DNA of 51,248 nucleotides from Chloroflexi bacterium UBA5189 (GCA_002413045.1 DHWF01000021.1:289-51536); one strand, 5' to 3'. Numbered from the stretch's first letter, positions 7,329 through 15,704 are shown. A program made the numbers and translations. The notes: generated by a model not told the origin, from the letters alone.

Positions 7329-8441
7329 GTGCCCTCGCCCGCACCCACCGCCGGGAGCCCGATCCAACCGCTGCTGGACATCGCGGCGATCTTCATCACG
7401 CCCGACTGGTCCAAGCTCCTCGCGCTGTTCCCGATCCTCCTGGCCCTCCTGTTCGCCGTGTGGATCATGGTCACGATCCGCGGGTTCGCGGCGGTCGGCC
7501 CGCGACGCCGGGCGCCGGCTCGCATCGAGCCGGTCACGCCGGCCGGCATCCACATGCCCGGTGGCTCATCGGCGCCGATCCTCGTCGCGTTCGGCGCGGG
7601 ATCGCTCTTCCTGGGCCTGGTCCTCGGCGGGATCGCCCTTTGGTTCGGTGTCGTCCTCCTCGTCGCGACGTTGCTGGTCTGGTTCCGCGAGGCCATCCGA
7701 GACTACGACCACCTCGCGGGTGCGCAGCGGCTGCCCGCGGTCGTCCACGAGGGCCCGCCGCCGGGCGTGCACATGCCCGGGCCATCGATCCGCCCGTTCC
7801 TGGGCGCGCTCGGCTCGGCCGCGCTGCTCGGCGGCCTGGTCGTCGGGGGCTGGGTGCTTGCGCTGGCGGTCGTCTTCCTCGTCTACACCCTCGTGGGCTG
7901 GCTGGTCGACTTCACCGCCGAGTACCGCAAGGTCGAGGACGCTGACCAGACCGGCCACCTCGAGAACATCCCAGCCCGGCGCCTGCCCGTGCGAACCCTC
8001 CAGGTATTCGCCGTGCTCTTCGCCCTCGTCGCGCTCAACCAGGCCGGGATCCTGCCGCCGACCGGGTCTGCGACAGCCGGCGGACCCGGCGCGTCGCCCG
8101 GCGCGTCGGGGGCACCCGGTGGCTCCGCGGCCCCGGGCGGCCCGGTGGCGCCGCCCGGCTCGCTGCCGATCGTCGCGAAGGGCTTCGCCTACGACACGCA
8201 GACGCTGGAGACGGCCGCCGGGAAGCCGTTCACGATCTTCTTCACCAACCAGGACCCCGCCGGGACGCCCCACGATGTCGAGCTCCGGGCCAAGGACGGC
8301 ACGGTCCTCCAGCAACAGAAGCCGACCGATGGCGGTACGTCGAGCACGTACCAATACACGGCGCTGCAGCCCGGGGACTACACCTACATCTGCTCCATCC
8401 ACCCGATTCCAGCGATGACCGGGACGCTGACGGTCAAGTAG
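7329..8441 (+). CDS. Six-helix oxidase-operon protein with C-terminal cupredoxin domain
   Basis: A 370-residue protein starting at GTG 7329. It has one N-terminal helix (about 30-50), then two similar modules, each beginning with a P-x-G-[IV]-H-M-P-G motif (about residues 74 and 146) followed by two helices, then a sixth helix. A Gly/Ala/Pro linker leads to a cupredoxin domain with ligands H315, C355, H358 and M363 (C-x2-H-x4-M, as in plastocyanin). The HMPG modules faintly resemble actinobacterial oxidase subunit IV (HSWQP before a helix pair), so a duplicated subunit IV-like protein is my best guess. The copper domain should face the same side as CuA. I know no named family with this whole architecture. 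Confidence 0.75.
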   Translation: MPSPAPTAGSPIQPLLDIAAIFITPDWSKLLALFPILLALLFAVWIMVTIRGFAAVGPRRRAPARIEPVTPAGIHMPGGSSAPILVAFGAGSLFLGLVLGGIALWFGVVLLVATLLVWFREAIRDYDHLAGAQRLPAVVHEGPPPGVHMPGPSIRPFLGALGSAALLGGLVVGGWVLALAVVFLVYTLVGWLVDFTAEYRKVEDADQTGHLENIPARRLPVRTLQVFAVLFALVALNQAGILPPTGSATAGGPGASPGASGAPGGSAAPGGPVAPPGSLPIVAKGFAYDTQTLETAAGKPFTIFFTNQDPAGTPHDVELRAKDGTVLQQQKPTDGGTSSTYQYTALQPGDYTYICSIHPIPAMTGTLTVK

Positions 8442-8464
8442 GCAGGCAGGTCACGGCTCTCCAG

Positions 8465-9007
8465 CTGGACCGGCGGCGCCGGCTCATCCTCCTCGGGCTC
8501 GCGGCGGCCGTCCTCGCGACGCTCGCGCTCGTGCAGCTCCGGAACGTCGTGGGCGGCCCGCCCGCCTCCGACGAGCCCGGCCTCATCGCCCTCGGCTCGG
8601 CGGCGCCCGCCATCAACGGCACCACGCTCGATGGCGTGCCGTTCGACCTGGCGTCGCTGCGCGGCCACCCGGTCCTCGTCAACTTCTGGGGCCCGAGCTG
8701 CATCCCGTGCCGCGACGAGTTCCCGCTGTTCAAGACCAAGCTCGCCCAACACTCCGCCGACGGCATCGCGATCGTCGGGATCCTGATGTACGACGCCCCG
8801 GCCCCCGCCCGCGACTTCATCTCGCAGTACGGCGCCACGTGGCCGACGGTCGACGATCCCACCGGCGCGATCCGGACCGCCTACCGGGTCGCGGCACGGC
8901 CTCAGACCTACTTCATCGACCGGAACGGGATCCTGCGGGCGATCCAGGTCGGGCAGGTCACCGACGCCGAGTTCGAGCGCGAGTACGCCCTGATCACCGG
9001 CTCGTGA
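8465..9007 (+). CDS. TlpA/ResA-like membrane-anchored thioredoxin
   Basis: A thioredoxin-fold protein with the redox motif WGPSCIPC and the TlpA-type segment ARPQTYFIDRNGIL with a cis-Pro loop. GTG 8531 would start it inside a hydrophobic segment; reading in frame upstream gives RRRRLILLGLAAAVLATLAL, an obvious N-terminal signal anchor. No ATG, GTG or TTG precedes the anchor in frame after the previous gene's stop, so a rare start such as CTG 8465 is proposed (180 residues). It should reduce disulfides outside the membrane, for example in apocytochrome c or the CuA site. It sits 23 bases after the oxidase genes, and its stop overlaps the ABC ATPase start (GTGA), so it belongs to the same transcription unit. 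Confidence 0.75.
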   Translation: MDRRRRLILLGLAAAVLATLALVQLRNVVGGPPASDEPGLIALGSAAPAINGTTLDGVPFDLASLRGHPVLVNFWGPSCIPCRDEFPLFKTKLAQHSADGIAIVGILMYDAPAPARDFISQYGATWPTVDDPTGAIRTAYRVAARPQTYFIDRNGILRAIQVGQVTDAEFEREYALITGS

Positions 9008-9948
9008 TCGAGGTCGCAGGCCTGCGCAAGGCATACGCGGGCCGCGAGGTGCTCGCCGGGATCGACCTTACCGTGCGTCCGGGCGAGATCGTCGCCCTCC
9101 TCGGGCCAAATGGCGCCGGCAAGACCACCACCGTCGAGATCATCGAGGGCTATCGCACCGCAGACGCAGGCACGGTGCGCGTGCTCGGCGTCGACCCGCG
9201 CGGCGGTGGCGCGACGCTGAAGGCGCGCGTCGGGCTGATGCTCCAGGGCGGCGTCGGGCTCGAGCCACGCGCGACGCCTCGCGACCTGGTGGGGCTGTAC
9301 GTGTCGCTCTACGACGGCGGGCCGCGTGCGGACGAGCTCATCGAACGCGTCGGCCTGGTCGCCGCCGCGCGGACCCGAGTGCGCCGCCTGTCGGGAGGCG
9401 AGCGGCAGCGCCTGTCCCTCGCGATCGCGCTGGCGGGCGATCCGGAGGTCCTCATCCTCGACGAGCCCACGGCGGGCATGGACCCGGAGGCACGTCGCAC
9501 CACGCGTGAGCTCGTCGCGGGACTGCGGGATGCGGGCCGGACGATCCTCCTCACGACCCACGACCTGGGCGACGTCGAGCGACTGGCGAACCGCGTCGCG
9601 ATCCTGGCCAACGGGACGATCGTCGCGAACGACACCGTCGAGGCCATCGTCCGCGGCGGCGAGGTTGCGGTTCGGTTCCGACTCCATGGTGCCCCGTCGC
9701 CGGCCGCCATCGAGCAGCTGGCCGCGCGCATCGCGGGGTTCCACCTGGAGGCCCGCCTCCGTCCCACCGCCGATCCCACCGCGTTCGAGATCGCGCCCGG
9801 CGCGGCCTCCGCCGACGTCGTGGGCGAGATCGCGGCGTGGGCCGCGCGCGAGGGCGTCCTGATCGTCGAGCTGCACGCCGGTGCCGCCTCGCTCGAGGAC
9901 CGCTACCTGGAGCTGACCGGCGACCGGGACGTAGAGGCCGTGGCGTGA
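9004..9948 (+). CDS. ABC-2 type exporter ATPase
   Basis: A 314-residue ATPase starting at GTG 9004, overlapping the previous stop. Walker A is GPNGAGKTT (about 35-43), the signature is LSGGERQRL, Walker B is VLILDEP and the H-loop is TTHD. The C-terminal 90 residues after the nucleotide-binding domain are the regulatory extension common in daunorubicin/lipid exporter ATPases. It pairs with the permease that starts within its stop codon. Substrate is unknown. Linkage to a thioredoxin and the oxidase suggests cofactor or envelope export, but nothing in the sequence proves it. Confidence 0.9.
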   Translation: MIEVAGLRKAYAGREVLAGIDLTVRPGEIVALLGPNGAGKTTTVEIIEGYRTADAGTVRVLGVDPRGGGATLKARVGLMLQGGVGLEPRATPRDLVGLYVSLYDGGPRADELIERVGLVAAARTRVRRLSGGERQRLSLAIALAGDPEVLILDEPTAGMDPEARRTTRELVAGLRDAGRTILLTTHDLGDVERLANRVAILANGTIVANDTVEAIVRGGEVAVRFRLHGAPSPAAIEQLAARIAGFHLEARLRPTADPTAFEIAPGAASADVVGEIAAWAAREGVLIVELHAGAASLEDRYLELTGDRDVEAVA

Positions 9949-10709
9949 GCCGCCCGGTGGCGCCACTCCGCGCCGTGGCGAGCCTCGCCGCAATGGAGCT
10001 GCGACTGACCGCACGCCGAGGCGAGAACGTGCTCGTGACGCTCGTGATCCCGGTCGCGGTGCTCCTGTTCTTCGCAGGCACCTCGATCATCCCGCTCGCC
10101 GCGCGTCCGGTCGACTTCCTGCTGCCCGGTTCGATCGCCCTCGCGATCGTCGCGGCCGGCCTCGTCAACCTCGGCATCGCCACCGCGTACGAGCGCTCCT
10201 ACGGCGTGCTGAAGCGGCTCGGCGCCGCACCGCTCCCGCGCTGGGGGCTCGTCGCCGCGAAGATCGCGGGCATCCTCGCGCTCGAGGTCGTCCAGGTCGT
10301 CGTGCTCCTCGGGGTGGCGATCCTGGCCCTCGGCTGGCAGCCAGGCGCCGGCTGGTCACCGCTCCTCCTGGTGGTCGCGCTCGTGCTCGGCACCGCCGCC
10401 TTCGCCGGCCTGGGGCTGCTGCTCGCGGGCACGCTCCGCGCCGAGGCGACCCTCGCGCTGTCGAACGCGCTCTTCCTCGGCTTCCTCATGGTCGGCGGGA
10501 TCGTCCTGCCGATCGATCACCTGCCCGGATTCCTCCAGCCCATCGCCTCGGTCCTGCCGGCAACGGCGCTCGCCGACCTGCTCCGGATCGCCTTGGCGAG
10601 CGGAGTTTCAGCGGGCACTGCCACGTCCGCAACCGGGCCGGCGCTCATCGTGCTGGCATGGGCTGTCGGCGCCTGCGCCCTGGCGATCCGTTCCTTCCGC
10701 TGGGACTGA
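9945..10709 (+). CDS. ABC-2 type exporter permease
   Basis: A 254-residue membrane protein starting at GTG 9945 (GTGA overlap with the ATPase). Six hydrophobic helices are visible after an amphipathic N-terminus (MELRLTARRGENVLVTLVIP). The stretch IATAYERSYGVLKRLGAAPL is a hallmark of ABC-2 permeases, as is the late HLPGFLQPIASVLPATALADLL. It forms the membrane half of the exporter with the upstream ATPase. Substrate is unknown. Confidence 0.9.
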   Translation: MSRPVAPLRAVASLAAMELRLTARRGENVLVTLVIPVAVLLFFAGTSIIPLAARPVDFLLPGSIALAIVAAGLVNLGIATAYERSYGVLKRLGAAPLPRWGLVAAKIAGILALEVVQVVVLLGVAILALGWQPGAGWSPLLLVVALVLGTAAFAGLGLLLAGTLRAEATLALSNALFLGFLMVGGIVLPIDHLPGFLQPIASVLPATALADLLRIALASGVSAGTATSATGPALIVLAWAVGACALAIRSFRWD

Positions 10710-10760
10710 CGCCGGCGGACCGAGCGCCGCGAGCCGCCGCGAGGTCTGCCTGAACGGACC

Positions 10761-10789
10761 TTGACCCTGCCCCGACGGGTTGCGATCGT
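10761..10789 (+). promoter_or_regulatory. Promoter of the eCIS-leader protein gene
   Basis: TTGACC (10761-10766), a 17-base spacer, then GATCGT (10784-10789), ending 6 bases before GTG 10796. This resembles the initiator tRNA promoter (TTGACG-17-TATCGT) with one weak -10 base, and predicts a leaderless transcript. Confidence 0.5.
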
Positions 10790-10795
10790 TCGGTC

Positions 10796-12283
10796 GTGGG
10801 AACCACGGTGTTCCAGGATCGAGGACGCCCCGAGCTCGACGGGCCGACGCCCGCCGTGCTCCGTCGGCCGAATACCGGCGACGGCGCCGGCGCCCTCCCC
10901 ATCGGCCGCATGGACGGTGCCGCCCGGGAACGGTTCGCCGTGGGTCTCCAGCGCGAGGCCGGCAACCGGGCCATGAGCCGGATCGCTCGACGCGTGGTCC
11001 AGCGCGACGCGCCGGACACCTTCGACATCGCGCCGAATCCGTACGCGACGACCGAGAAGGGCGGCGGGGCGAAGAAAGAGCTCCCGGGCAACCCGTATGC
11101 CACCGAGAACGATCCGGTCACCCTGTCCAACCCGCGCTTCACCGGCGACCCGCGCCTGGCGAAGATCGCCGCCGGCGGACCACCGCTCTCGAACGCCGAC
11201 AACGGCAAGACCGTGAAGGCCGTCCAGGGGGCGCTCGTCGACCTCGGGTTCGAGCTGGTGCGGCACGAGAAGGACGGCGACTTCGGGTCGGAGACCCAGA
11301 CGGCGATCAAGCTCTTCCGCGACCGTCGATCGATTCCGGGTGCGGAGCTCACCGCACGCGCCCTCGGCGAGCTCGATCAGACGGCGCCGAAGCCCGGGAA
11401 GGTCGAGGAACACTATTTCGACTACGAGCGCCTCTTCGGCGACGGGTTCCTCGACGTCACGCTTGCGGTCGGCTTCGACGAAGGCGACCTGCACGCGCAC
11501 ATCGGGATGCTGGCGGACGCGCGCGCCTGGATGAAGGCGCGCGGCTTCACGGCGATGCCGCCGACCCCCGGCACGCCGGAGGAGTACCGGCTCCGGCGCG
11601 ACGTCACCTACCCGACCAAGGCCGGCGACCGAACCACGCGCGAGATCATCGTTCGGATCACGCTCGTTGCTCCGGGCGCCGGTGCGAAGGAGCAGTACGC
11701 CAAGGGCCTGAAGGATTCCGAGATCGCCATCTACAACGGCCACGCGCGCCGCGGCATCGGACCGGACTTCGACAAGGACAAATCACCGACCGAGAACTTC
11801 GTCATCGGTGTCGCGTCGGCGCTGCACGATGCGGGCCGAGCCATCGCTCCGAGCAAGGTCGAGCAGAGCCACTACGTGTTCGAGAAGAAGAACGACCTCG
11901 AGGCGATGACGAAGGCCGGTGCGTTCGACAAGGAGAAGTACCGGGTCTGGCTGTTCGAGGCCTGCACGACGATCGCCTTCTTCGACGAGCTGCGCGGGGG
12001 CATCCTGCCCGACCAGGTCGACCGATCGAACCTCGACCTCCTCGGAACGCGCAAACCGGCGCCGCTCGTCACCGAGATGGCCTCCAGCCTAGCGATGCTC
12101 GATGGGATCCTCGCCGGCAAGACGATCGAGGGGGTCACTGCCGCGATGGACGCGGCGGGCGATGACGTCAAGACGGCAATCACGAGCTTGAACGCAGCGG
12201 ACCACGCCGAGCTGAAGCGAATGACGACGAGCCTGCACGTCCACGAGGGAGCAGGCGACAACCCGATCGCGCCGACGCCCTAG
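10796..12283 (+). CDS. Protein with eCIS-type leader, peptidoglycan-binding-like domain and caspase-like His/Cys pair
   Basis: A 495-residue soluble protein without signal peptide, starting at GTG 10796. Residues 51-60 read LQREAGNRAM, followed by RRVVQR; this short motif is typical of proteins linked to extracellular contractile injection systems (DUF4157-type cargo or accessory proteins). A direct repeat NPYAT(T)E follows (about 81-87 and 99-105). Residues about 137-192 (KTVKAVQGALVDLGF, DGDFGSETQTAIKLF) look like a peptidoglycan-binding domain 1. In the C-terminal half, two hydrophobic strands end in NGHARRG (H316) and FEACTT (C390), the layout of clan CD caspase-like peptidases. Function is unknown. 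No injection-system structural genes are in the window. The gene stands alone between the exporter and the initiator tRNA. Confidence 0.6.
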   Translation: MGTTVFQDRGRPELDGPTPAVLRRPNTGDGAGALPIGRMDGAARERFAVGLQREAGNRAMSRIARRVVQRDAPDTFDIAPNPYATTEKGGGAKKELPGNPYATENDPVTLSNPRFTGDPRLAKIAAGGPPLSNADNGKTVKAVQGALVDLGFELVRHEKDGDFGSETQTAIKLFRDRRSIPGAELTARALGELDQTAPKPGKVEEHYFDYERLFGDGFLDVTLAVGFDEGDLHAHIGMLADARAWMKARGFTAMPPTPGTPEEYRLRRDVTYPTKAGDRTTREIIVRITLVAPGAGAKEQYAKGLKDSEIAIYNGHARRGIGPDFDKDKSPTENFVIGVASALHDAGRAIAPSKVEQSHYVFEKKNDLEAMTKAGAFDKEKYRVWLFEACTTIAFFDELRGGILPDQVDRSNLDLLGTRKPAPLVTEMASSLAMLDGILAGKTIEGVTAAMDAAGDDVKTAITSLNAADHAELKRMTTSLHVHEGAGDNPIAPTP

Positions 12284-12321
12284 CCCAGCGGCGCCCGCCG
12301 CGGCACCACCGGACAAAGAAA

Positions 12322-12350
12322 GAACCCCGGGTGGTCGGGACCCGGGGTTC
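12322..12350 (-). terminator. Intrinsic terminator of the initiator tRNA gene
   Basis: A perfect 11-base-pair stem (12322-12332 with 12340-12350) with a 7-base loop. On the minus strand it is followed by TTCTTTGTCC, a T-rich tail. It lies 16 bases past the tRNA 3' end. Confidence 0.8.
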
Positions 12351-12366
12351 TGGGCAGAATGCGTAT

Positions 12367-12441
12367 TGGTTGCGGGGGAAGGATTCGAACCTCCGACCTT
12401 CGGGTTATGAGCCCGACGAGCTGCCGCTGCTCCACCCCGCG
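12367..12441 (-). tRNA. Initiator tRNA-fMet (anticodon CAT)
   Basis: The minus strand reads a complete cloverleaf: acceptor GCGGGG/CCCCGC, anticodon loop CTCATAA, T-loop GTTCGAATC, and an encoded CCA end (12367-12369). Initiator features are clear: the first base C (12441) faces A at position 72 and is unpaired, and the anticodon stem has three consecutive G-C pairs (TCGGG...CCCGA). It closely resembles the E. coli initiator tRNA, with a D-loop two bases shorter. It has its own promoter and terminator, so it is a single-gene unit. Confidence 0.95.
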
Positions 12442-12451
12442 AAGACCACCA

Positions 12452-12480
12452 ACGATAGCCGAAAACGGCGATTCCGTCAA
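12452..12480 (-). promoter_or_regulatory. Sigma-70-type promoter of the initiator tRNA
   Basis: On the minus strand TTGACG (12480-12475), a 17-base spacer and TATCGT (12457-12452) precede the tRNA, with the predicted start about 4 bases before its first nucleotide. This is the cleanest promoter in the window and gives a reference consensus for the others. Confidence 0.85.
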
Positions 12481-12621
12481 AGGCTGAGCACGACCCGGGC
12501 CCTTACATGGCGCTGACACTCGCATCGCGTGGGTCGAACCCGGCACCGCGACGGTTCGTCCACGCCGGGCGACGTCCGGCTCCGGCCCAACCGCCGGGAT
12601 CGACCAAGGAGCACCAAACCG

Positions 12622-13122
12622 ATGCGCATTCCCACCTGGCGCCTGGCCCTGACCGGCGGCGCGATCGTCATCCTCCTCCTCGCCGGGCTCGGCCTAGCCT
12701 TCGCCTCGACCGCCCCAACGACGCCCGCCGCCAACGTGACGTCCGCCGCGTCGACGGCCGCGCCGAACAGCGGTCCCGCAGCCGGGGCCCGGGGCAAGGC
12801 ACGGATCGCGCGCCTGCTGAAGATCGGGCGTCGCCTCGTCCACGCCGACGTCACGGTCGTCGGGAAGGACGGCCAGCTCGTCCACATCCAACGGGACCAT
12901 GGCACCGTGCAGTCCATCGGCGACGGCACGCTGACGATCTCCGAGGCCGGGGGTGGCACCGAAACGGTCTCGACGGACGACGCGACCAAGGTGTTCGTTG
13001 GGCTTTCCGCGGGCAAGCTGGCCGACGTGAAGGTCGGCGCGGAGGTCTTCGTCCGGAGCCTGGTCGATGGCGGGACGACGCTCGCCAAGCGGATCATCGT
13101 GGTCCCCGCCGCGGCCACCTGA
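12622..13122 (+). CDS. Small exported or membrane-anchored protein, DUF5666-like
   Basis: A 166-residue protein. ATG 12622 is chosen because AAGGAG (12606-12611) lies ten bases upstream and a signal-type sequence follows at once (MRIPTWRLALTGGAIVILLL, ending near LAFAST). A Thr/Ala/Pro-rich spacer leads to a beta-rich domain of about 75 residues with GTVQSIGDGTLTISE and VGAEVFVRSL, like DUF5666 repeats that form small OB-like barrels. An earlier lysine/arginine stretch (RGKARIARLLKIGRR) may contact the membrane or a polyanion. Function is unknown. A stem-loop at 13145-13171 ends the unit. Confidence 0.7.
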   Translation: MRIPTWRLALTGGAIVILLLAGLGLAFASTAPTTPAANVTSAASTAAPNSGPAAGARGKARIARLLKIGRRLVHADVTVVGKDGQLVHIQRDHGTVQSIGDGTLTISEAGGGTETVSTDDATKVFVGLSAGKLADVKVGAEVFVRSLVDGGTTLAKRIIVVPAAAT

Positions 13123-13144
13123 GCTCCCGGCGAACCGGCTGGTA

Positions 13145-13171
13145 ACGGGCGGGCTCTGGGGGCCCGCCCGT
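13145..13171 (+). terminator. Stem-loop terminator after the DUF5666-like gene
   Basis: Ten-base-pair GC-rich stem (13145-13154 with 13162-13171), 7-base loop. The tail (CGCTATCCT) lacks a T-run, so termination strength is uncertain. Its right arm abuts the -10 box of the next gene. Confidence 0.55.
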
Positions 13172-13174
13172 CGC

Positions 13175-13180
13175 TATCCT
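13175..13180 (+). promoter_or_regulatory. -10 box for leaderless transcription of the class V aminotransferase
   Basis: TATCCT ends 7 bases before ATG 13188, with no Shine-Dalgarno sequence between. Confidence 0.55.
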
Positions 13181-13187
13181 CGGCCGG

Positions 13188-14396
13188 ATGCGCCCGTACT
13201 CCCCAGACAGCCCGTGGGACTTCGATCCCTCGATCACGTATCTGACCCACGGCACGTACGGCGCGTGTCCCCGGCCGGTGCTCCAGGCCCAGCAGGCCCT
13301 CGTCGCCGAGCTCGAGGCAGACCCGATCCGGTTCCTCACCCGCGAGTTCGAGGGGCGCCTTGATGCCGCGCGCGAGGTGGTCGCCGTCTTCCTCAATGCG
13401 GACCCGGCAGGCCTCGTCGTCGTGCCGAACGCGACGACCGGCGTCGCCACGATCGTCGAGTCGCTCCGGCTGCGACCGGGCGACGAGCTCCTCACCAACG
13501 ACCACGAGTACAACGCGACCCTCAACGCGCTCACGACGGTCGCGGAGCGGGCAAAGGCCCGGGTCGTGCGCGTTTCGATCCCGTTCCCGATCCGGCACGA
13601 AGAGCAGGTCGTCGAGGCGATCCTCGCGGCGGTCAGCCCGCGCACCCGCCTCGCCATGATCAGCCACGTCACCAGCCCGAGCGGCCTGGTCTTCCCGATC
13701 GAGACGATCGTCCGCGAGCTCGATCGGCTGGGCGTCGACACGCTCGTCGATGCGGCGCACGCGCCGGGCATGGTGCCGGTGGACCTGCGGGCACTCGGTG
13801 CCGCGTACTGGACCGGTAACGGCCACAAGTGGATGTGCGGGCCGAAGGGCGCCGGCGTCCTCCACGTCCGCGAGGACCGCGGCGGCGGGATCCTGCCGTT
13901 GGTCACGAGCCACGGGCGGAACGACCCGCGCTCGGACCGGCCGGCGCTGTGGAAGGAGTTCGACTGGCAGGGCACCGGCAACCCGACGGCCTTCCTGGCC
14001 CTGCCCGAGGCACTCCGCGTGATCGGCGACCTCCAGCCGGGCGGCTGGCCGGCGCACATGGCCGCGAACCGGGAGCTGGTGCTCGCCGGCCGCAACCTAC
14101 TCGTCGAGCGGCTCGGGTTCGAGCCGATCGCGGCCGATTCGATGGTCGGCTCGATGGCATCCCTCTCGCTGCCGATCACGACGGACGAGGCGACGACCGA
14201 GGCCCTCACGAGCTCGCTCGCGACGGAGGAGCGGATCGAGGTGCCGGTCGGTCCCTTCCCGGTTCGCGCTGCGCGCGACGCCGGCGCCGCGCCGTCGCAC
14301 GCGCTGCTGCGAATCTCGGCTCAGCGCTACAACGAGCTTGCCGACTACGAGCGGCTCGCCGATGCCCTGGCCCGGCGCGGGATCGGGCGGGCCTGA
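13188..14396 (+). CDS. Class V PLP aminotransferase (isopenicillin-N epimerase-like)
   Basis: A 402-residue fold-type I PLP enzyme. The N-terminus HGTYGACPRPVLQAQQALV is the substrate-binding opening typical of isopenicillin-N epimerase-like and selenocysteine-lyase-like members. PLP contacts are visible: NATTGVATIV, SHVTSPSGLVFPI, VDAAHAPG (aspartate to the pyridine nitrogen) and GNGHKWM, whose lysine (about residue 210) should hold PLP. The cysteine-desulfurase loop cysteine is not evident, so a sulfur-transfer role is unlikely. The substrate cannot be told from sequence. It has its own leaderless-type promoter and is followed by the kinase gene. Confidence 0.85.
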   Translation: MRPYSPDSPWDFDPSITYLTHGTYGACPRPVLQAQQALVAELEADPIRFLTREFEGRLDAAREVVAVFLNADPAGLVVVPNATTGVATIVESLRLRPGDELLTNDHEYNATLNALTTVAERAKARVVRVSIPFPIRHEEQVVEAILAAVSPRTRLAMISHVTSPSGLVFPIETIVRELDRLGVDTLVDAAHAPGMVPVDLRALGAAYWTGNGHKWMCGPKGAGVLHVREDRGGGILPLVTSHGRNDPRSDRPALWKEFDWQGTGNPTAFLALPEALRVIGDLQPGGWPAHMAANRELVLAGRNLLVERLGFEPIAADSMVGSMASLSLPITTDEATTEALTSSLATEERIEVPVGPFPVRAARDAGAAPSHALLRISAQRYNELADYERLADALARRGIGRA

Positions 14397-14432
14397 GGCG
14401 GACGTTCGGGCCGAGCGCGCGACCGCCTCCGC

Positions 14433-14438
14433 TATCGT
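14433..14438 (+). promoter_or_regulatory. -10 box for leaderless transcription of the histidine kinase
   Basis: TATCGT ends 6 bases before GTG 14445, identical to the -10 box of the initiator tRNA. It follows an inverted repeat (14395-14401 with 14423-14429) that could be a weak terminator of the previous gene or an operator. Confidence 0.55.
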
Positions 14439-14444
14439 GATGCG

Positions 14445-15704
14445 GTGACCGAGACCCTTGACGCGACCGACGAGCAGCTCGACCAGCTGCGCTTCCTGCA
14501 TCGCGTAGCGCGCATGGCCACGACGGCGAGCACGTGGGAGGAGCTCCTCGAGACGGTCGTCGACGAGACGCGCGACGCGCTCCGGGCCAGCGTGTCGTCG
14601 CTGTACCTCCTCGATCGCGACGCCGAGAACCTGACGCTCGCGGCGACGAACGGTCTAGATCGCTACCAGATCGGGCGGGCGCGGGTCCCGTTCGGCGGCG
14701 GCGTCACCGGCCGCGTCGCCGCGACGCGGGAGCCGCTGGCGATCCCGGATGTCAGCCACGACGATCGATTCCTGTGGGTCCGTGGCATCGACCAGAAGCG
14801 GTTCATCGCGTCGATGCTGTCCGTGCCGCTCGTCTGGAACGATCGAACCGTGGGCGTGCTGAATGTCCAGACCGAGCAGCGGCGGGACTTCACGGCTTCG
14901 GACGTCGCGCACCTGCGCGCGATTGCCGACCTGCTCGGCGGCATCGTCGAGAAGGGGCGCATGCAGCGCGAGGCGGAGGCGCGCGCGACGGAGCTGAAGG
15001 CCATCGACGAGGCGCGCGCCGAGCTGATCGCGATGGTCACCCACGAGCTGCGGACGCCGCTCGCGGTCGTGCGGGCGTACACGGAGCTGCTGGCGGAGGA
15101 GCCGCCGCTGGAAGGGCGGGAGTCTCGGGACATCGAGCGGCGCGACCGCCGCGCCGGCTGGTACCACGCGACGATGGAGCAGGTCGCGCGCCTGGACCGG
15201 CTGGTCGACTCGATTCTCGCCTCCGTGCGCGTCGGGCCGGAGCCGCCCGCCGATCTCCAGCCGGTCGATGTCGGCGAGGTCGTGAGCGAAGCGGCACGGG
15301 AGCTCGCGCCGCTGCTCGCCCGCCATCGGCTCGAGCTGCGCGAGGGCATCCGCCTGTATGCCCTCACCGACCCCAGCCGGCTCCGCCAGATCCTCGAGCA
15401 CCTCGTCGAGAACGCCGTCAAGTACGCGCCGCCAGACACGACGATCCGGCTCGACTGGCGGATGGCCGACGGCAGCGTCCGCATCGGCGTCGCCGACGAG
15501 GGGCCGGGCATCCCCGAGGAGTGGCGCGAGCGGATCTTCGAGCCGTACGCGCGCCGCGACACGCACACCGCGCGCGGCTCCGGCATCGGGCTGTATGCGG
15601 CGCGGCGGCTCTCCGAATCGATCGGCGCGCGACTGTGGTGCGAGCCGGCGGAGAGCCACGGCGCGCGATTCGTGATCGCCCTGCCGGCCGCGGCGGCGAT
15701 GTGA
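14445..15704 (+). CDS. Soluble GAF-domain sensor histidine kinase
   Basis: A 419-residue kinase without membrane helices. A GAF domain spans about residues 25-170 (FGGGVTGRVAATREPLAIPD, SVPLVWNDRTVGVLNVQ). A coiled linker leads to the HisKA region with phospho-acceptor H200 in MVTHELRTPL. The ATPase domain shows N-box HLVENAVKYAP, G1 DEGPGIP and G2 GSGIGLY. There is an unusual Arg-rich insert (ESRDIERRDRRAGWYH) in the dimerisation helix region. The signal is probably a cytosolic small molecule, light or redox state; GAF cofactor residues are not obvious. The response regulator begins on its last base and is almost certainly its partner. Confidence 0.9.
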   Translation: MTETLDATDEQLDQLRFLHRVARMATTASTWEELLETVVDETRDALRASVSSLYLLDRDAENLTLAATNGLDRYQIGRARVPFGGGVTGRVAATREPLAIPDVSHDDRFLWVRGIDQKRFIASMLSVPLVWNDRTVGVLNVQTEQRRDFTASDVAHLRAIADLLGGIVEKGRMQREAEARATELKAIDEARAELIAMVTHELRTPLAVVRAYTELLAEEPPLEGRESRDIERRDRRAGWYHATMEQVARLDRLVDSILASVRVGPEPPADLQPVDVGEVVSEAARELAPLLARHRLELREGIRLYALTDPSRLRQILEHLVENAVKYAPPDTTIRLDWRMADGSVRIGVADEGPGIPEEWRERIFEPYARRDTHTARGSGIGLYAARRLSESIGARLWCEPAESHGARFVIALPAAAAM

